The notes beneath the pieces were generated by a model, which was given only the letters and a program-made list of their open reading frames with translations, was not told the DNA's origin and made no database searches. Position numbers and translations under genes: made by a program. Shown here one piece after another: positions 43,286 through 51,892 of a stretch of 64,000 nucleotides of DNA. The DNA comes from NCEH01 sp043195135. Its GTDB lineage: Bacteria; Pseudomonadota; Alphaproteobacteria; Rhizobiales; Xanthobacteraceae. The first letter of the stretch is position 1, and the number at the start of each line of letters is the position of its first letter. The stretch lies in the NCBI RefSeq assembly GCF_043195135.1, contig NZ_JBAFWP010000020.1. One strand, written 5' to 3'.

Positions 43286-45919
43286 TTATCCGAGCGAACG
43301 CATCGCAATATCGGCCACATCTTCGGACAGCCCGGGCGTTTCGGCAACCCGTCGCAGCGCGCGTTCCGCATGGGCGGCGCGGCCCGCCTCCAATTGCCGC
43401 CAGGTCTTGAAGGCGGAGAGCATGCGGGAGGCCACCTGCGGGTTGGTGCCATCCAGGCCCAGCACCACCTCCACCAGGAAATCGTAGCCCGCTCCGTCGG
43501 CGCGATTGAACTGGGTGGCATTGCCGGTGGCGAAGGCGCCGATGAGCGCCCGCACCCGGTTCGGATTGGTCATGGAGAAGAAGGGCATCAGCGACAGGCG
43601 CTTCACCCGCTCCAGGGTCCCGGTCTCGGGAATCATGGCCTGGAGGCTCAGCCATTTGTCGATCACCAGCGGGTCGTTCTCGAACCGGCGGAAGAAGGCG
43701 TCCAGCGCCTGCGCCCGCTCGGGCGTGTCGTGCTGGGACAGAACCGAGAGGGCGGCGAAGCGGTCGGTCATGTTGTCCGCCGCCTCGAATTGCGCCATGG
43801 CGCGGGCCAGCGCCTCGGGCGTGCCGGCCACGGTGAGATAGTCGAGGCTGAGATTGCGCAGCGCGCGGCGGCCGGCGGAAGCCGCGTCCGGGGCATAGGG
43901 GCGGGGCGTGCCCAGGGCCGCGTACGCCTCGGCGAACAAATCGCCCAGCCCCTCGGCGAACGCCTTGCGCAGGGCCTTGCGGGCGGCGAAGACGGCGTCA
44001 GGGTCGACGTCGCGCGCCAGTTCCCGCGCGACTTCACCTTCCCCTGGCAAGGCCAGGGCCTGGGCCTTGAAGGCGGGGTCCAGGGCGGGATCGGAAAGCA
44101 GCAGGCGGGCGGCCTCAACCAGTGCCTTGGGATCCGGCAGGACGCCGGTGCGCGCGCCATCCTTCAGCAGGGCGAAAGCGAGGGCCTGGATGGCGTCGAA
44201 GCGGTTGAACGGATCGCTGTCGTGGGCCGCGAGGAACACCAGGTCCTCGCTCGTGAGATTGGACGACAGATTGACCGGCGCCGAGAAGCCGCGATTGAGC
44301 GAGGCCACCGGGCGCGTGCCGATGCCGGTGAAGACGAAGCTCTGCCGCGGCGCCGTGACTTCCAGCACGCCGTCCAGCACCGCCGTGCCGTCCTCCAGAA
44401 CCAGCGGCATGTCGCTGCCATTGGGGCCGACGAGCCCGAGCGCGAGGGGAATGACCAGCGGCTTCTTCTCGCTCTGGCCCGGCGTCGGCGGGGTGGATTG
44501 GGCGACGTCCAGGCGGAACGTGCCGGCGGCCGCGTCATAGGCGCCGGTGACGTCGAGCCGGGGCGTGCCGGCCTGCGCGTACCAGAGCGCGAAAGCATCG
44601 AGGTCGCGGCCCGTGGCGTCCGCGAAGCATTTCAGGAAATCCTCGATGGTGGCCGCGTGCCCGTCGTGGCGGGTGAAATAGAGATCCATGCCGGCGCGGA
44701 ATCCCTCTTCGCCCAGCAGGGTCTTCAGCATCCGCACCACTTCGGCGCCCTTCTCATAGACGGTCGCCGTGTAGAAATTATTGATCTCGCGATAGACCTG
44801 CGGCCGCACCGGATGGGACAGCGGCCCGGCATCCTCGGTGAATTGCTGGGCTTTCAGCAGGCGCACGTCGGCGATGCGCTTCACCGGGCGCGAGCGCTGG
44901 TCGGAGGAGAATTCCTGGTCGCGGAAGACGGTCAGGCCCTCCTTCAGGCACAGCTGGAACCAGTCGCGGCAGGTGATGCGGTTGCCGCTCCAATTGTGGA
45001 AATATTCGTGGGCGATGATCGCCTCGATATTGGCATAGTCCGCATCGGTCGCGGTCTCGGGCGTGGCGAGCACGTATTTGTCGTTGAAGACGTTGAGGCC
45101 CTTGTTCTCCATGGCGCCCATGTTGAAATCCGACACGGCGACGATGTTGAACACGTCGAGATCGTATTCGCGGCCGAACGCCTGCTCGTCCCAGCGCATG
45201 GCGCGCTTCAGCGCGTCCATGGCATAGGCGGCGCGATCCGCCTTTCCGGGCTCCACATAGATGCCCAGCTCCACCGGGCGGCCGGAGGCGGTGACGAAAT
45301 GGCTCGGCACCTTGTCCAGCTTGCCGCCCACGAGCGCGAACAGATAGCTCGGCTTGGGCCACGGGTCGTGCCAGACCGCATAATGGCGGTTGGTGCCGGC
45401 GATCGGCCCGCTCTTCTCCAGATTGCCGTTGCCGAGCAGGATCGGCGCCTCGTCCTTATCCGCCTCGATGCGGGTGGTGTAGACGGCGAGCACGTCCGAG
45501 CGGTCGGGGAAATAGGTGATGCGGCGGAAGCCCTCGGGCTCGCACTGGGTGCAATAATTCGCGCTGGTGCGGAACAGGCCCATGAGCTGGGTGTTCGCCG
45601 TGGGGTCCACCAGGGTTTCGATTTCCAGCATCAGGCGGTCCGCCGGCGGGGCGGGAATCACCAGCGCCTGGGGCGTCGCCTCATAGGCGCCCCCGGCCAG
45701 AGGCGTGCCGTTGATGGCCACGCGCACCAGCGTCAGGCCGTCGCCGTCCAGCGCGATGGGAGCGCCGGCGATGCCGGCGGGATTGCGGCGCAGGGCGAGG
45801 CGGGAGACCACGCGGGTCGCGGTGGGATGCAGGGAAATATCGAGATCGACGGTATCCACCAGCCATTCGGGCGGGCGGTAATCGGCCAGGCGCACGGGTT
45901 GGGGCTCGGCTTCACGCAT
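43286..45919 (-). CDS. pepN: Aminopeptidase N (M1 family)
   Basis: The 877-residue protein is a gluzincin aminopeptidase of the E. coli PepN type. The zinc site is His304/His308 in HEYFHNWSGNR with Glu327 in KEGLTVF; the substrate N-terminus motif GAMEN is present upstream (NMGAMENKGLN). It removes N-terminal residues from peptides in the cytoplasm. Length is normal for the family. The gene stands alone. Confidence 0.96.
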   Translation of the reverse strand: MREAEPQPVRLADYRPPEWLVDTVDLDISLHPTATRVVSRLALRRNPAGIAGAPIALDGDGLTLVRVAINGTPLAGGAYEATPQALVIPAPPADRLMLEIETLVDPTANTQLMGLFRTSANYCTQCEPEGFRRITYFPDRSDVLAVYTTRIEADKDEAPILLGNGNLEKSGPIAGTNRHYAVWHDPWPKPSYLFALVGGKLDKVPSHFVTASGRPVELGIYVEPGKADRAAYAMDALKRAMRWDEQAFGREYDLDVFNIVAVSDFNMGAMENKGLNVFNDKYVLATPETATDADYANIEAIIAHEYFHNWSGNRITCRDWFQLCLKEGLTVFRDQEFSSDQRSRPVKRIADVRLLKAQQFTEDAGPLSHPVRPQVYREINNFYTATVYEKGAEVVRMLKTLLGEEGFRAGMDLYFTRHDGHAATIEDFLKCFADATGRDLDAFALWYAQAGTPRLDVTGAYDAAAGTFRLDVAQSTPPTPGQSEKKPLVIPLALGLVGPNGSDMPLVLEDGTAVLDGVLEVTAPRQSFVFTGIGTRPVASLNRGFSAPVNLSSNLTSEDLVFLAAHDSDPFNRFDAIQALAFALLKDGARTGVLPDPKALVEAARLLLSDPALDPAFKAQALALPGEGEVARELARDVDPDAVFAARKALRKAFAEGLGDLFAEAYAALGTPRPYAPDAASAGRRALRNLSLDYLTVAGTPEALARAMAQFEAADNMTDRFAALSVLSQHDTPERAQALDAFFRRFENDPLVIDKWLSLQAMIPETGTLERVKRLSLMPFFSMTNPNRVRALIGAFATGNATQFNRADGAGYDFLVEVVLGLDGTNPQVASRMLSAFKTWRQLEAGRAAHAERALRRVAETPGLSEDVADIAMRSLG

Positions 45920-46165
45920 CGATCACTCCGGGACAAGCAACGGTCTGTGCGCCTGCGGCGCGCGGGGAAGACTAGGCCGTCGCAATGGGCGGGGGAAGGG
46001 GCGCGCGCGCTTGGGGCGAAACCGGGGAGGTTCCCCCTTTTCGCAACGGCCAAGGTAGAAATATTCAACAAAGCCGTGCCATGAAGTATCCGCATTTCGG
46101 ACAAGGCTTCTCCTCATGGGAACCTTCGGCGCGCCTCCGGCTTTTCAGCACCGGAGGTATGTTTC

Positions 46166-47371
46166 ATGGTTCGCTTCAAAGCTCTGGATGCTTGGCGTGG
46201 GATCTGCGCGCTATTGGTGGTGCTTTTCCACTTCTGCTTTGTGTTCCATTCACCCCTCATGGGGGCGCCGATCATCACGAACGCATTTTTGTTCGTGGAC
46301 TTTTTCTTCGTCCTCAGCGGCTTCGTGGTGTGCCACGCCTATCGCGACCGGCTGGGGGATGCGCCGTCCTGGCGCGCCTTCGTGGTGCGGCGGTTCGGCC
46401 GCCTGTGGCCGCTGCATGCCGCCATGCTCGCGCTGTTCGTCGGCTTCATCGCCCTGGTGAACCTGCTGCCGCACCCCGAGCGCTTCGCCTTCACCCTTGG
46501 GCCGAGCGAATATTCCGCCATCGCCATTCCCATCCACCTGCTGCTGCTGAATGCGGTGGACCTGCACGGCATGGCCTGGAATGCGCCGAGCTGGAGCATC
46601 GGTGCGGAATTCTACACCTACCTTCTGTTCGGCGCGGTGTGCGTGCTGGCGCTGCCCCGTCTCAGCCTCGCCGCCGCCGGGCTGGTGCTGGCGAGCCTTG
46701 CCCTGCTCGCCGCCGTCTCTCCCACCTACATGAATTCGACCGCCGATTTCGGCCTCATCCGCTGCGTGGCCGGCTTCTTCACCGGCGTCGCCGCCTATCG
46801 CCTCCATGAGATGTGGGGCGATCGGCGCCTGCCGCTTGCCACCGCGTGGGAGGTCGGCGTGGTCCTGCTGGTGGGGGCTTTCGTGATCCGCTCCAGCCAT
46901 GGGCCGGATGCGGTGCGGGCGCTCAGCCTCGCCGCGCCGCTGGCGTTCGCGGCGGCGGTGCTGGTGTTCGCGCGCGAACAGGGCGTGATCTCGCGCCTGT
47001 TGCAGGCGCCCCCGTTCGCCGCGCTCGGGCGCTGGTCCTATTCCATCTACATGAGCCACCAACTGGTGCTGATGGCGGCGGCTTTCCTGGCCTGGAGCCT
47101 GGCGGGCGCGGCCGGTGTCGCGCTGGAGCGGGAGGTGGTGGTCGCGGGGCACGCGAAGACGCTCTACGACCTCGGCGGCGTGTGGCAGAGCCATGCGGCG
47201 CTGGCGGGCGTGCTCGTGGTGGTGCTGGCGCTCTCGGCGCTCACCTATTCCCGCATCGAGGAGCCGGCGCGGCTCGCCTTCAACGCCCTGGCCAAGCGCA
47301 TGGAGCGCGGGGACGCCGTGCGCAGGGTGTTCGACCAGGCGCGCGCCCGGCGGATCGCCGACACGGCGTGA
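46166..47371 (+). CDS. Membrane acyltransferase (acyltransferase 3 / OafA-like)
   Basis: The 401-residue polytopic protein has the acyltransferase-3 signature at its start (RFKALDAWRGICALLVVLFH with the conserved Arg and His), then VDFFFVLSGFVV, and later FAALGRWSYSIYMSHQLVL. Ten or so membrane helices are expected. These enzymes O-acylate polysaccharides such as LPS, capsule or exopolysaccharide. No polysaccharide genes are adjacent, so the acceptor is unknown. The preceding DNA near 46060-46165 is less GC-rich than average. Confidence 0.9.
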   Translation: MVRFKALDAWRGICALLVVLFHFCFVFHSPLMGAPIITNAFLFVDFFFVLSGFVVCHAYRDRLGDAPSWRAFVVRRFGRLWPLHAAMLALFVGFIALVNLLPHPERFAFTLGPSEYSAIAIPIHLLLLNAVDLHGMAWNAPSWSIGAEFYTYLLFGAVCVLALPRLSLAAAGLVLASLALLAAVSPTYMNSTADFGLIRCVAGFFTGVAAYRLHEMWGDRRLPLATAWEVGVVLLVGAFVIRSSHGPDAVRALSLAAPLAFAAAVLVFAREQGVISRLLQAPPFAALGRWSYSIYMSHQLVLMAAAFLAWSLAGAAGVALEREVVVAGHAKTLYDLGGVWQSHAALAGVLVVVLALSALTYSRIEEPARLAFNALAKRMERGDAVRRVFDQARARRIADTA

Positions 47372-47393
47372 GCGGACATCAACTCATTCAATC

Positions 47394-47435
47394 TGGCGCG
47401 GCCGGCGGGAGCTTCCCGCCGGCCGCGCCATTTTT
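47394..47435. terminator. Bidirectional intrinsic terminator
   Basis: A perfect 17-bp stem (47394-47410 pairing with 47414-47430; arm TGGCGCGGCCGGCGGGA) with a 3-nt loop is followed by TTTTTGCGTT on the + strand. It lies between the convergent acyltransferase and mdh genes and clearly terminates the acyltransferase transcript. The minus-strand flank is less T-rich. Confidence 0.9.
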
Positions 47436-47439
47436 GCGT

Positions 47440-48414
47440 TCAGGACTTCAGCGCGTCCAGCTCTTCCACCAGTTCGGCGACGGTGCGATCGATCATGGAG
47501 CGGGCGAAATCGTCGATCGGCAGGCCGGTGACGCGCTCATAGCTGCCGTTGGCGCAGATCGCCGGGACGCCCGCATAGAGGCCCTCGGGAATGCCATAGC
47601 TGCCGTCCGAGGGCACGCCCATGGAAACCCAGTCGCCGTTCGAGCCCTGGAACCAGTCGTGCATGTGGTCGATGGCGGCGTTCGCGGCGGACGCGGCCGA
47701 GGAGGCGCCGCGCGCTTCGATGATCGCCGTGCCGCGCTTGGCCACCGTGGGGATGAACGTGTCGCGATACCAGGCTTCGTCGTTGATCAGCTCGGGCAGG
47801 GCCTTGCCGCCGGAGGTGGCGAAGCGCCAGTCGGCGAACATGGTGGGCGAATGATTGCCCCATACGGCCATCTTCCGGATGCTGGCCACCTCGATGCCGG
47901 CCTTGGCGGCGAGCTGGGAGAGCGCGCGGTTATGATCCAGGCGGAGCATCGCGTTGATGTTCTCGCGCGGGAAGTCCGGCGCGTTCTGGGCGAGGATCGC
48001 CGCATTGGTGTTGGCGGGATTGCCGACCACCAGCACGCGGGCGTCGCGGCTCGCCGCTTCGTTCAGGGCGCGGCCCTGCACCTTGAAGATCTCGCCATTG
48101 GCGAGCAGAAGGTCGCGCCGCTCCATGCCCTTGGTGCGGGGTCGCGAGCCCACCAGGATGGCGGCATCCACGTCGCGGAAGGCGACCTTGGGATCGTCGG
48201 TGATGGTGACGCCGGCGAGCAGCGGGAACGCGCAGTCTTCCAGTTCCATCACCACGCCGCCCACGGCCGCCTGGGCCTGCGGCAGGTCGAGCAGCTGAAG
48301 CACCACCGGCTGGTCGGCGCCGAACACGTCACCGTGTGCCAGACGAAACAGCAGGGAATAGCAAATCTGGCCGGCGGCGCCGGTCACTGCGATACGCTTG
48401 GCGGGACGTGTCAT
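47440..48414 (-). CDS. mdh: Malate dehydrogenase
   Basis: The 324-residue enzyme oxidises malate to oxaloacetate with NAD in the TCA cycle. It shows the Rossmann motif VTGAAGQICYSLLFRLAHG, RPRTKGMERRDLL, the substrate loop, VVGNPANTNA and the catalytic His in VWGNHSPTMFAD. This is the cytosolic/actinobacterial-type MDH subfamily rather than the short LDH-like MDH common in alphaproteobacteria; that subclass is my inference from sequence style. ATG 48414 is preferred, with GGAG 9 bp upstream. Confidence 0.93.
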   Translation of the reverse strand: MTRPAKRIAVTGAAGQICYSLLFRLAHGDVFGADQPVVLQLLDLPQAQAAVGGVVMELEDCAFPLLAGVTITDDPKVAFRDVDAAILVGSRPRTKGMERRDLLLANGEIFKVQGRALNEAASRDARVLVVGNPANTNAAILAQNAPDFPRENINAMLRLDHNRALSQLAAKAGIEVASIRKMAVWGNHSPTMFADWRFATSGGKALPELINDEAWYRDTFIPTVAKRGTAIIEARGASSAASAANAAIDHMHDWFQGSNGDWVSMGVPSDGSYGIPEGLYAGVPAICANGSYERVTGLPIDDFARSMIDRTVAELVEELDALKS

Positions 48415-48519
48415 GAGGCTGAGCTCCAAAACGGGATCGGACGCGGATGTGTCCGGCTCCGGCTTATAAGACGGCTTTCATGACGTTTCAGCAGGCAATT
48501 GTTCTAAAGCGCGCGGCCC

Positions 48520-49500
48520 TCAGCTGGAGGCGAGGCGCGCTTCCAGCGCCTCGAACAGCGGATTGTCGGAGGCGAACACATATTCCAGCGCCCCCACCGT
48601 CACCATGCTGGCGCCCTCGGCGCGCAGGAAGGTGGCGAGGCCGTGCAGCGTGTCCGGCGGGCAGTGCAGGGTGAGCATGCCCGAGGAGGTCGGCCCGCCG
48701 AACGGCGCCACGCAGCGGAACCGTTCCACCGCCTGCGCCACCAGGTCGGCATCGCACGAGCTGAAGCGGGTGCGCACCTCGCGCATGGTGCGGGCGCGCT
48801 TTTCCGCCGCCATGCGATCGAAGATGGCGCGGGCGACGGCGCGCGTTCCCGCCGTCCAGGGGGCGGTGAGGGAGGCCACGAGATTAGCTTCCGAGCGCAG
48901 CATCACGCCGTCGTCCACCACCTTCAGCGCATTGGCGGACAAGGTGGCGCCGGTGGTGGTGATGTCGACGATCAATTCGGCGCTGCCGGCCGCCGGCGTG
49001 CCCTCGGTCGCGCCCGCGCTCTCGACGATGCGATAATCGACGATGCCGTGCCGCGCGAAGAAGGCGCGGGTGAGGTTCACATATTTGGTCGCGACGCGGA
49101 TGCGCCGGCCGGTGCGGCTGTGGAAATGGCTCGCCACATCGTCCAGGTCGTCCATGGTGCGCACGTCGATCCAGGCCTGCGGCACCGCGACCACCACATT
49201 GGCATGGCCGAAGCCGAGCTTCTCCAGCAGCGCGACGCGGGTGTCGGCGTGGGAGATGTTCTCGCGCACCAGATCCTCGCCCGTGACGCCCACATGGGCG
49301 GTGCCGGAGGCGAGCGCGGCGGCGATCTCGGAGGCCGAGAGATAGGCCACCTCCACATGCTCCACCCCGCCGATGGCGCCGCGATAGTCGCGGGCGCCGC
49401 GCGCCTGGAGCAGCGGCATGCCGGCGCGGGCGAAGAACGCCTGCACGTTTTCCTGGAGCCGGCCCTTGGAGGGAACGGCGAGAATCAAGGTGTCGCTCAT
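48520..49500 (-). CDS. hisG: ATP phosphoribosyltransferase HisG
   Basis: The 326-residue enzyme carries out the first step of histidine synthesis (ATP + PRPP). It shows the HisG pattern: LAVPSKGRLQENVQAFFARAG, VGVTGEDLVRE, and the PRPP loop ELIVDITTTGATLSAN. It overlaps hisZ by 4 bp (TCAT), so the pair is coupled. It is longer than the roughly 210-230-residue short HisG that usually works with HisZ. The last 90 residues form an extra domain (TLHCPPDTLHGLATFLRAEG) that could be a regulatory module. Confidence 0.94.
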   Translation of the reverse strand: MSDTLILAVPSKGRLQENVQAFFARAGMPLLQARGARDYRGAIGGVEHVEVAYLSASEIAAALASGTAHVGVTGEDLVRENISHADTRVALLEKLGFGHANVVVAVPQAWIDVRTMDDLDDVASHFHSRTGRRIRVATKYVNLTRAFFARHGIVDYRIVESAGATEGTPAAGSAELIVDITTTGATLSANALKVVDDGVMLRSEANLVASLTAPWTAGTRAVARAIFDRMAAEKRARTMREVRTRFSSCDADLVAQAVERFRCVAPFGGPTSSGMLTLHCPPDTLHGLATFLRAEGASMVTVGALEYVFASDNPLFEALEARLASS

Positions 49501-50693
49501 CGTCCCGCCTCCCCATCGGCCGGGCGCGCCGCGGCCTTGTCCATCGCGGCGTCATCCAGCTGCGCGAGGCGCTCGACCCAGGCGGCGAGGCCCACGGCGG
49601 GCACCACCGCGCCGCCGCCGAGCCGCTCCAGCAGGCGATCGTAGCGCCCGCCCGCCACCAGCGGCCCGTCCACGCGCCCGTGCGGATCGTGCAGCTCGAA
49701 CACCATGCCGCTGTAATAATCGAGCGGCCGGCCGAAGGCGGCCGAGAACTGGATATCCGAAAGGGCGATGCCGTGGGCGCTGATGAAGCCGGCGCGGCGG
49801 TCGAACGCATCGAGCGCGGCGTCGAGCGCGATGCCGGCGTCCTTCGCCAGGGCCCGCAGGCGCGCCGAGGCATCGTCCGGATTGCCGGTGATGTTCAGAT
49901 AGCGTCCGAGGATCACCGCCGTTTCCGACGACAGGCCGTTGCCGGCGTCGAGCGAGGCCTGTTCCAGGAACCGCTCGGCGATCTCCGAGACGCTGCGGCC
50001 GCCCACCGTGGTGATGCCGGCGATGGAGAGCAGGTCGGTGATCAGGGCGCGCGCGCCTTCCGGATCGGAGCCGGTGAGCGCGTTCAGCACGCCGGCATGG
50101 CTCGCGCCATTGCTCGCGCGCTCGGCATTGAGGCGGGTGAGGTCGGCGTCCAGGCTGCTCTGGCCGAAATCCTTCAGCAGCCGCCGCCGCCACGCCGGGG
50201 GCAGGGGCAGGGCGTCCAGCAAGGCCGCGAACAGGGCGACGTCGCCCAGCTGGATCGCCGGCGCGGGCATGTTGTAGATGGCGCAGGTCTCCAGCCCGAG
50301 GGCGAGAATCTCCGCGTCCGCGGCCTCAAGGTCGGTGCGGCCGAAGGATTCGACGCCGGCATGGCGGAACTCGCCGCAGCTTTCGCCGCGAAAGCGGAAC
50401 ACCGGGCCGAGATAGCTCACGAAGGTCGGCAGCGGCGCGCCGGACTGGAGCACCTGCCGCGCCACCGGGATCGTCAGATCCGGCCGCAGGCAGAGTTCCT
50501 GCCCCTCCATGTCCGTGGTGAGATAGAGCTGGCGGCGGATGGATTCGCCCGAAAGGTCCAGGAACACGTCCGCCGGCTGGAGAATGGGCGTGTCGATGCG
50601 CACGAAGCCGGCGGCCTCGTAGCGTGCGAGAAGGGCATCGTCCAGGGCGCGGCCTTTGCGCTCGGGAAATCGGCTGTGCGCCTGGGAGGGCAT
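49497..50693 (-). CDS. hisZ: ATP phosphoribosyltransferase regulatory subunit HisZ
   Basis: The 398-residue protein is a catalytically inactive relative of histidyl-tRNA synthetase: motif-2-like VSYLGPVFRFRGESCGEFRH then AGVESFG, and motif-3-like GGRYDRLLERLGGGAVVPAVG. HisZ binds HisG and confers histidine feedback. I chose ATG 50693 (MPSQAHSRFPERKGRA). It is the first gene of the hisZG operon. Confidence 0.9.
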   Translation of the reverse strand: MPSQAHSRFPERKGRALDDALLARYEAAGFVRIDTPILQPADVFLDLSGESIRRQLYLTTDMEGQELCLRPDLTIPVARQVLQSGAPLPTFVSYLGPVFRFRGESCGEFRHAGVESFGRTDLEAADAEILALGLETCAIYNMPAPAIQLGDVALFAALLDALPLPPAWRRRLLKDFGQSSLDADLTRLNAERASNGASHAGVLNALTGSDPEGARALITDLLSIAGITTVGGRSVSEIAERFLEQASLDAGNGLSSETAVILGRYLNITGNPDDASARLRALAKDAGIALDAALDAFDRRAGFISAHGIALSDIQFSAAFGRPLDYYSGMVFELHDPHGRVDGPLVAGGRYDRLLERLGGGAVVPAVGLAAWVERLAQLDDAAMDKAAARPADGEAGR

Positions 50694-50888
50694 GGAATTC
50701 GTCCGCCGGGTCCGGATGGGGGCTGAAGTGTTCGCGCGGCTTCTAGCAAAGGCGAAGCCCTCAGGCCACCCCGGCCTGCCCGAAGGGTGCTTAAGCCTCG
50801 CGCCCGGCTCGGCTATGGTGCGCGCAACGAAGCCGGGAATCGGCGGGCCCGTCCGCAGGCCCGCCCGCCGCACGCGAAAGGAAAGCCC

Positions 50889-51188
50889 ATGGCCGACGCT
50901 CCCAAGACCGACGCCCTGAAAGCCCCCCCGCAGGCCAAAGGCGCCGGCGCCGGCCCGGCGGTCGCGACCCTCTCCTTCGAAATGGCCCTGGCGGAGCTGG
51001 AAGGCATCGTGCAGCGCCTGGAGCGCGGCGACGTGCCCCTGGAGGAGAGCATCGCCATCTATGAGCGCGGCGAACTGCTGAAAGCCCGCTGCGACGCCCT
51101 GCTGAAGGAGGCCGAGGCGCGGGTCGAGACCATCACCCGCGATGCCGACGGCCGGCCGAGCGGCACGGCGCCCCTCGATGCGGGCTGA
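50889..51188 (+). CDS. xseB: Exodeoxyribonuclease VII small subunit
   Basis: The 99-residue protein has a low-complexity N-terminus (about 1-35), then the XseB core SFEMALAELEGIVQRLERGD and SIAIYERGELLKARCDALLK. XseB binds XseA to form exonuclease VII. AAGGAAAG lies just upstream of the ATG. In alphaproteobacteria xseB is often close to dxs; here dxs is 3.6 kb downstream with unrelated genes between. Confidence 0.93.
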   Translation: MADAPKTDALKAPPQAKGAGAGPAVATLSFEMALAELEGIVQRLERGDVPLEESIAIYERGELLKARCDALLKEAEARVETITRDADGRPSGTAPLDAG

Positions 51189-51301
51189 ACTGTCCCGGTG
51201 CGGGACAGGGCGCGCGGAGCGGGCGAACGGGCGGCGAACAGAACGGGCGCGAATCGCGCGCCGCGCCGGGTGCGGGCTTTGTTCCTTTCGGCGATGCCAG
51301 C

Positions 51302-51892
51302 TCAGTAGAGGCCGGGAATGATGCGCTTGGTGCGCGCGCAATAGGCGTCATATTGCGCGCCGAAGGTCTCGCGCATCATCGCCTCCTCCTGCCCGACGCG
51401 GAAGAAGAACAGGATGCCGAAGCCGACGAGGCCGGAAAATCCGGCCAGCAGGTTCGGCAGCAGCAGCGCCTGCGCCACCGCCCACAGGAAGAAGGCGGAA
51501 TACATGGGGTGGCGCACCTGCGCATAGACCCCCGAGGTCACCAATTGGTGCGCGTCCTTGATCTCCAGCGTCACCGACCAGTTGCGGCCGAGATCGCGAT
51601 GGGTGCGCCAGAACAGCCAGAGCGAGACCGCGAACACGGCGATGCCGGCGGCCACCTGAAGCGGGGCGGGGGCATAGCCGAGCCCATGGGGAAAGCCGGT
51701 GGCCGCATAGATCGCCGGAATGATGCCGAGCCCGAGCGTGGAGATGGACAGCAGCACCATTTCCCGCGTCGTGCGATGGCGCCGGTCGGCGACCCTGGCC
51801 TTGCGTGCCTTGCGCTCGAACGGGATGCGGATGACGTACCAGGCGATGACGCCGAGCGCCCAGGCCAGTTTCGCGATGGCGAGCGTGCTCAT
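51302..51892 (-). CDS. Isoprenylcysteine methyltransferase-type membrane protein
   Basis: The 196-residue protein has four or five membrane helices and the ICMT/PEMT-like C-terminal motif LVTSGVYAQVRHPMYSAFFL, then FRVGQEEAMMRETFGAQYDA. This motif binds S-adenosylmethionine in isoprenylcysteine methyltransferases and in bacterial lipid or small-molecule methylases. The bacterial substrate is unknown. Its start overlaps the stop of the lipase-like gene by 4 bp, so the two are co-expressed. Confidence 0.85.
   Translation of the reverse strand: MSTLAIAKLAWALGVIAWYVIRIPFERKARKARVADRRHRTTREMVLLSISTLGLGIIPAIYAATGFPHGLGYAPAPLQVAAGIAVFAVSLWLFWRTHRDLGRNWSVTLEIKDAHQLVTSGVYAQVRHPMYSAFFLWAVAQALLLPNLLAGFSGLVGFGILFFFRVGQEEAMMRETFGAQYDAYCARTKRIIPGLY

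Noticed and set aside
42845..46084. A 1079-residue + strand open frame opposite pepN
   Set aside because: pepN on the other strand has a complete zinc site and normal length; the opposing frame has no motif.
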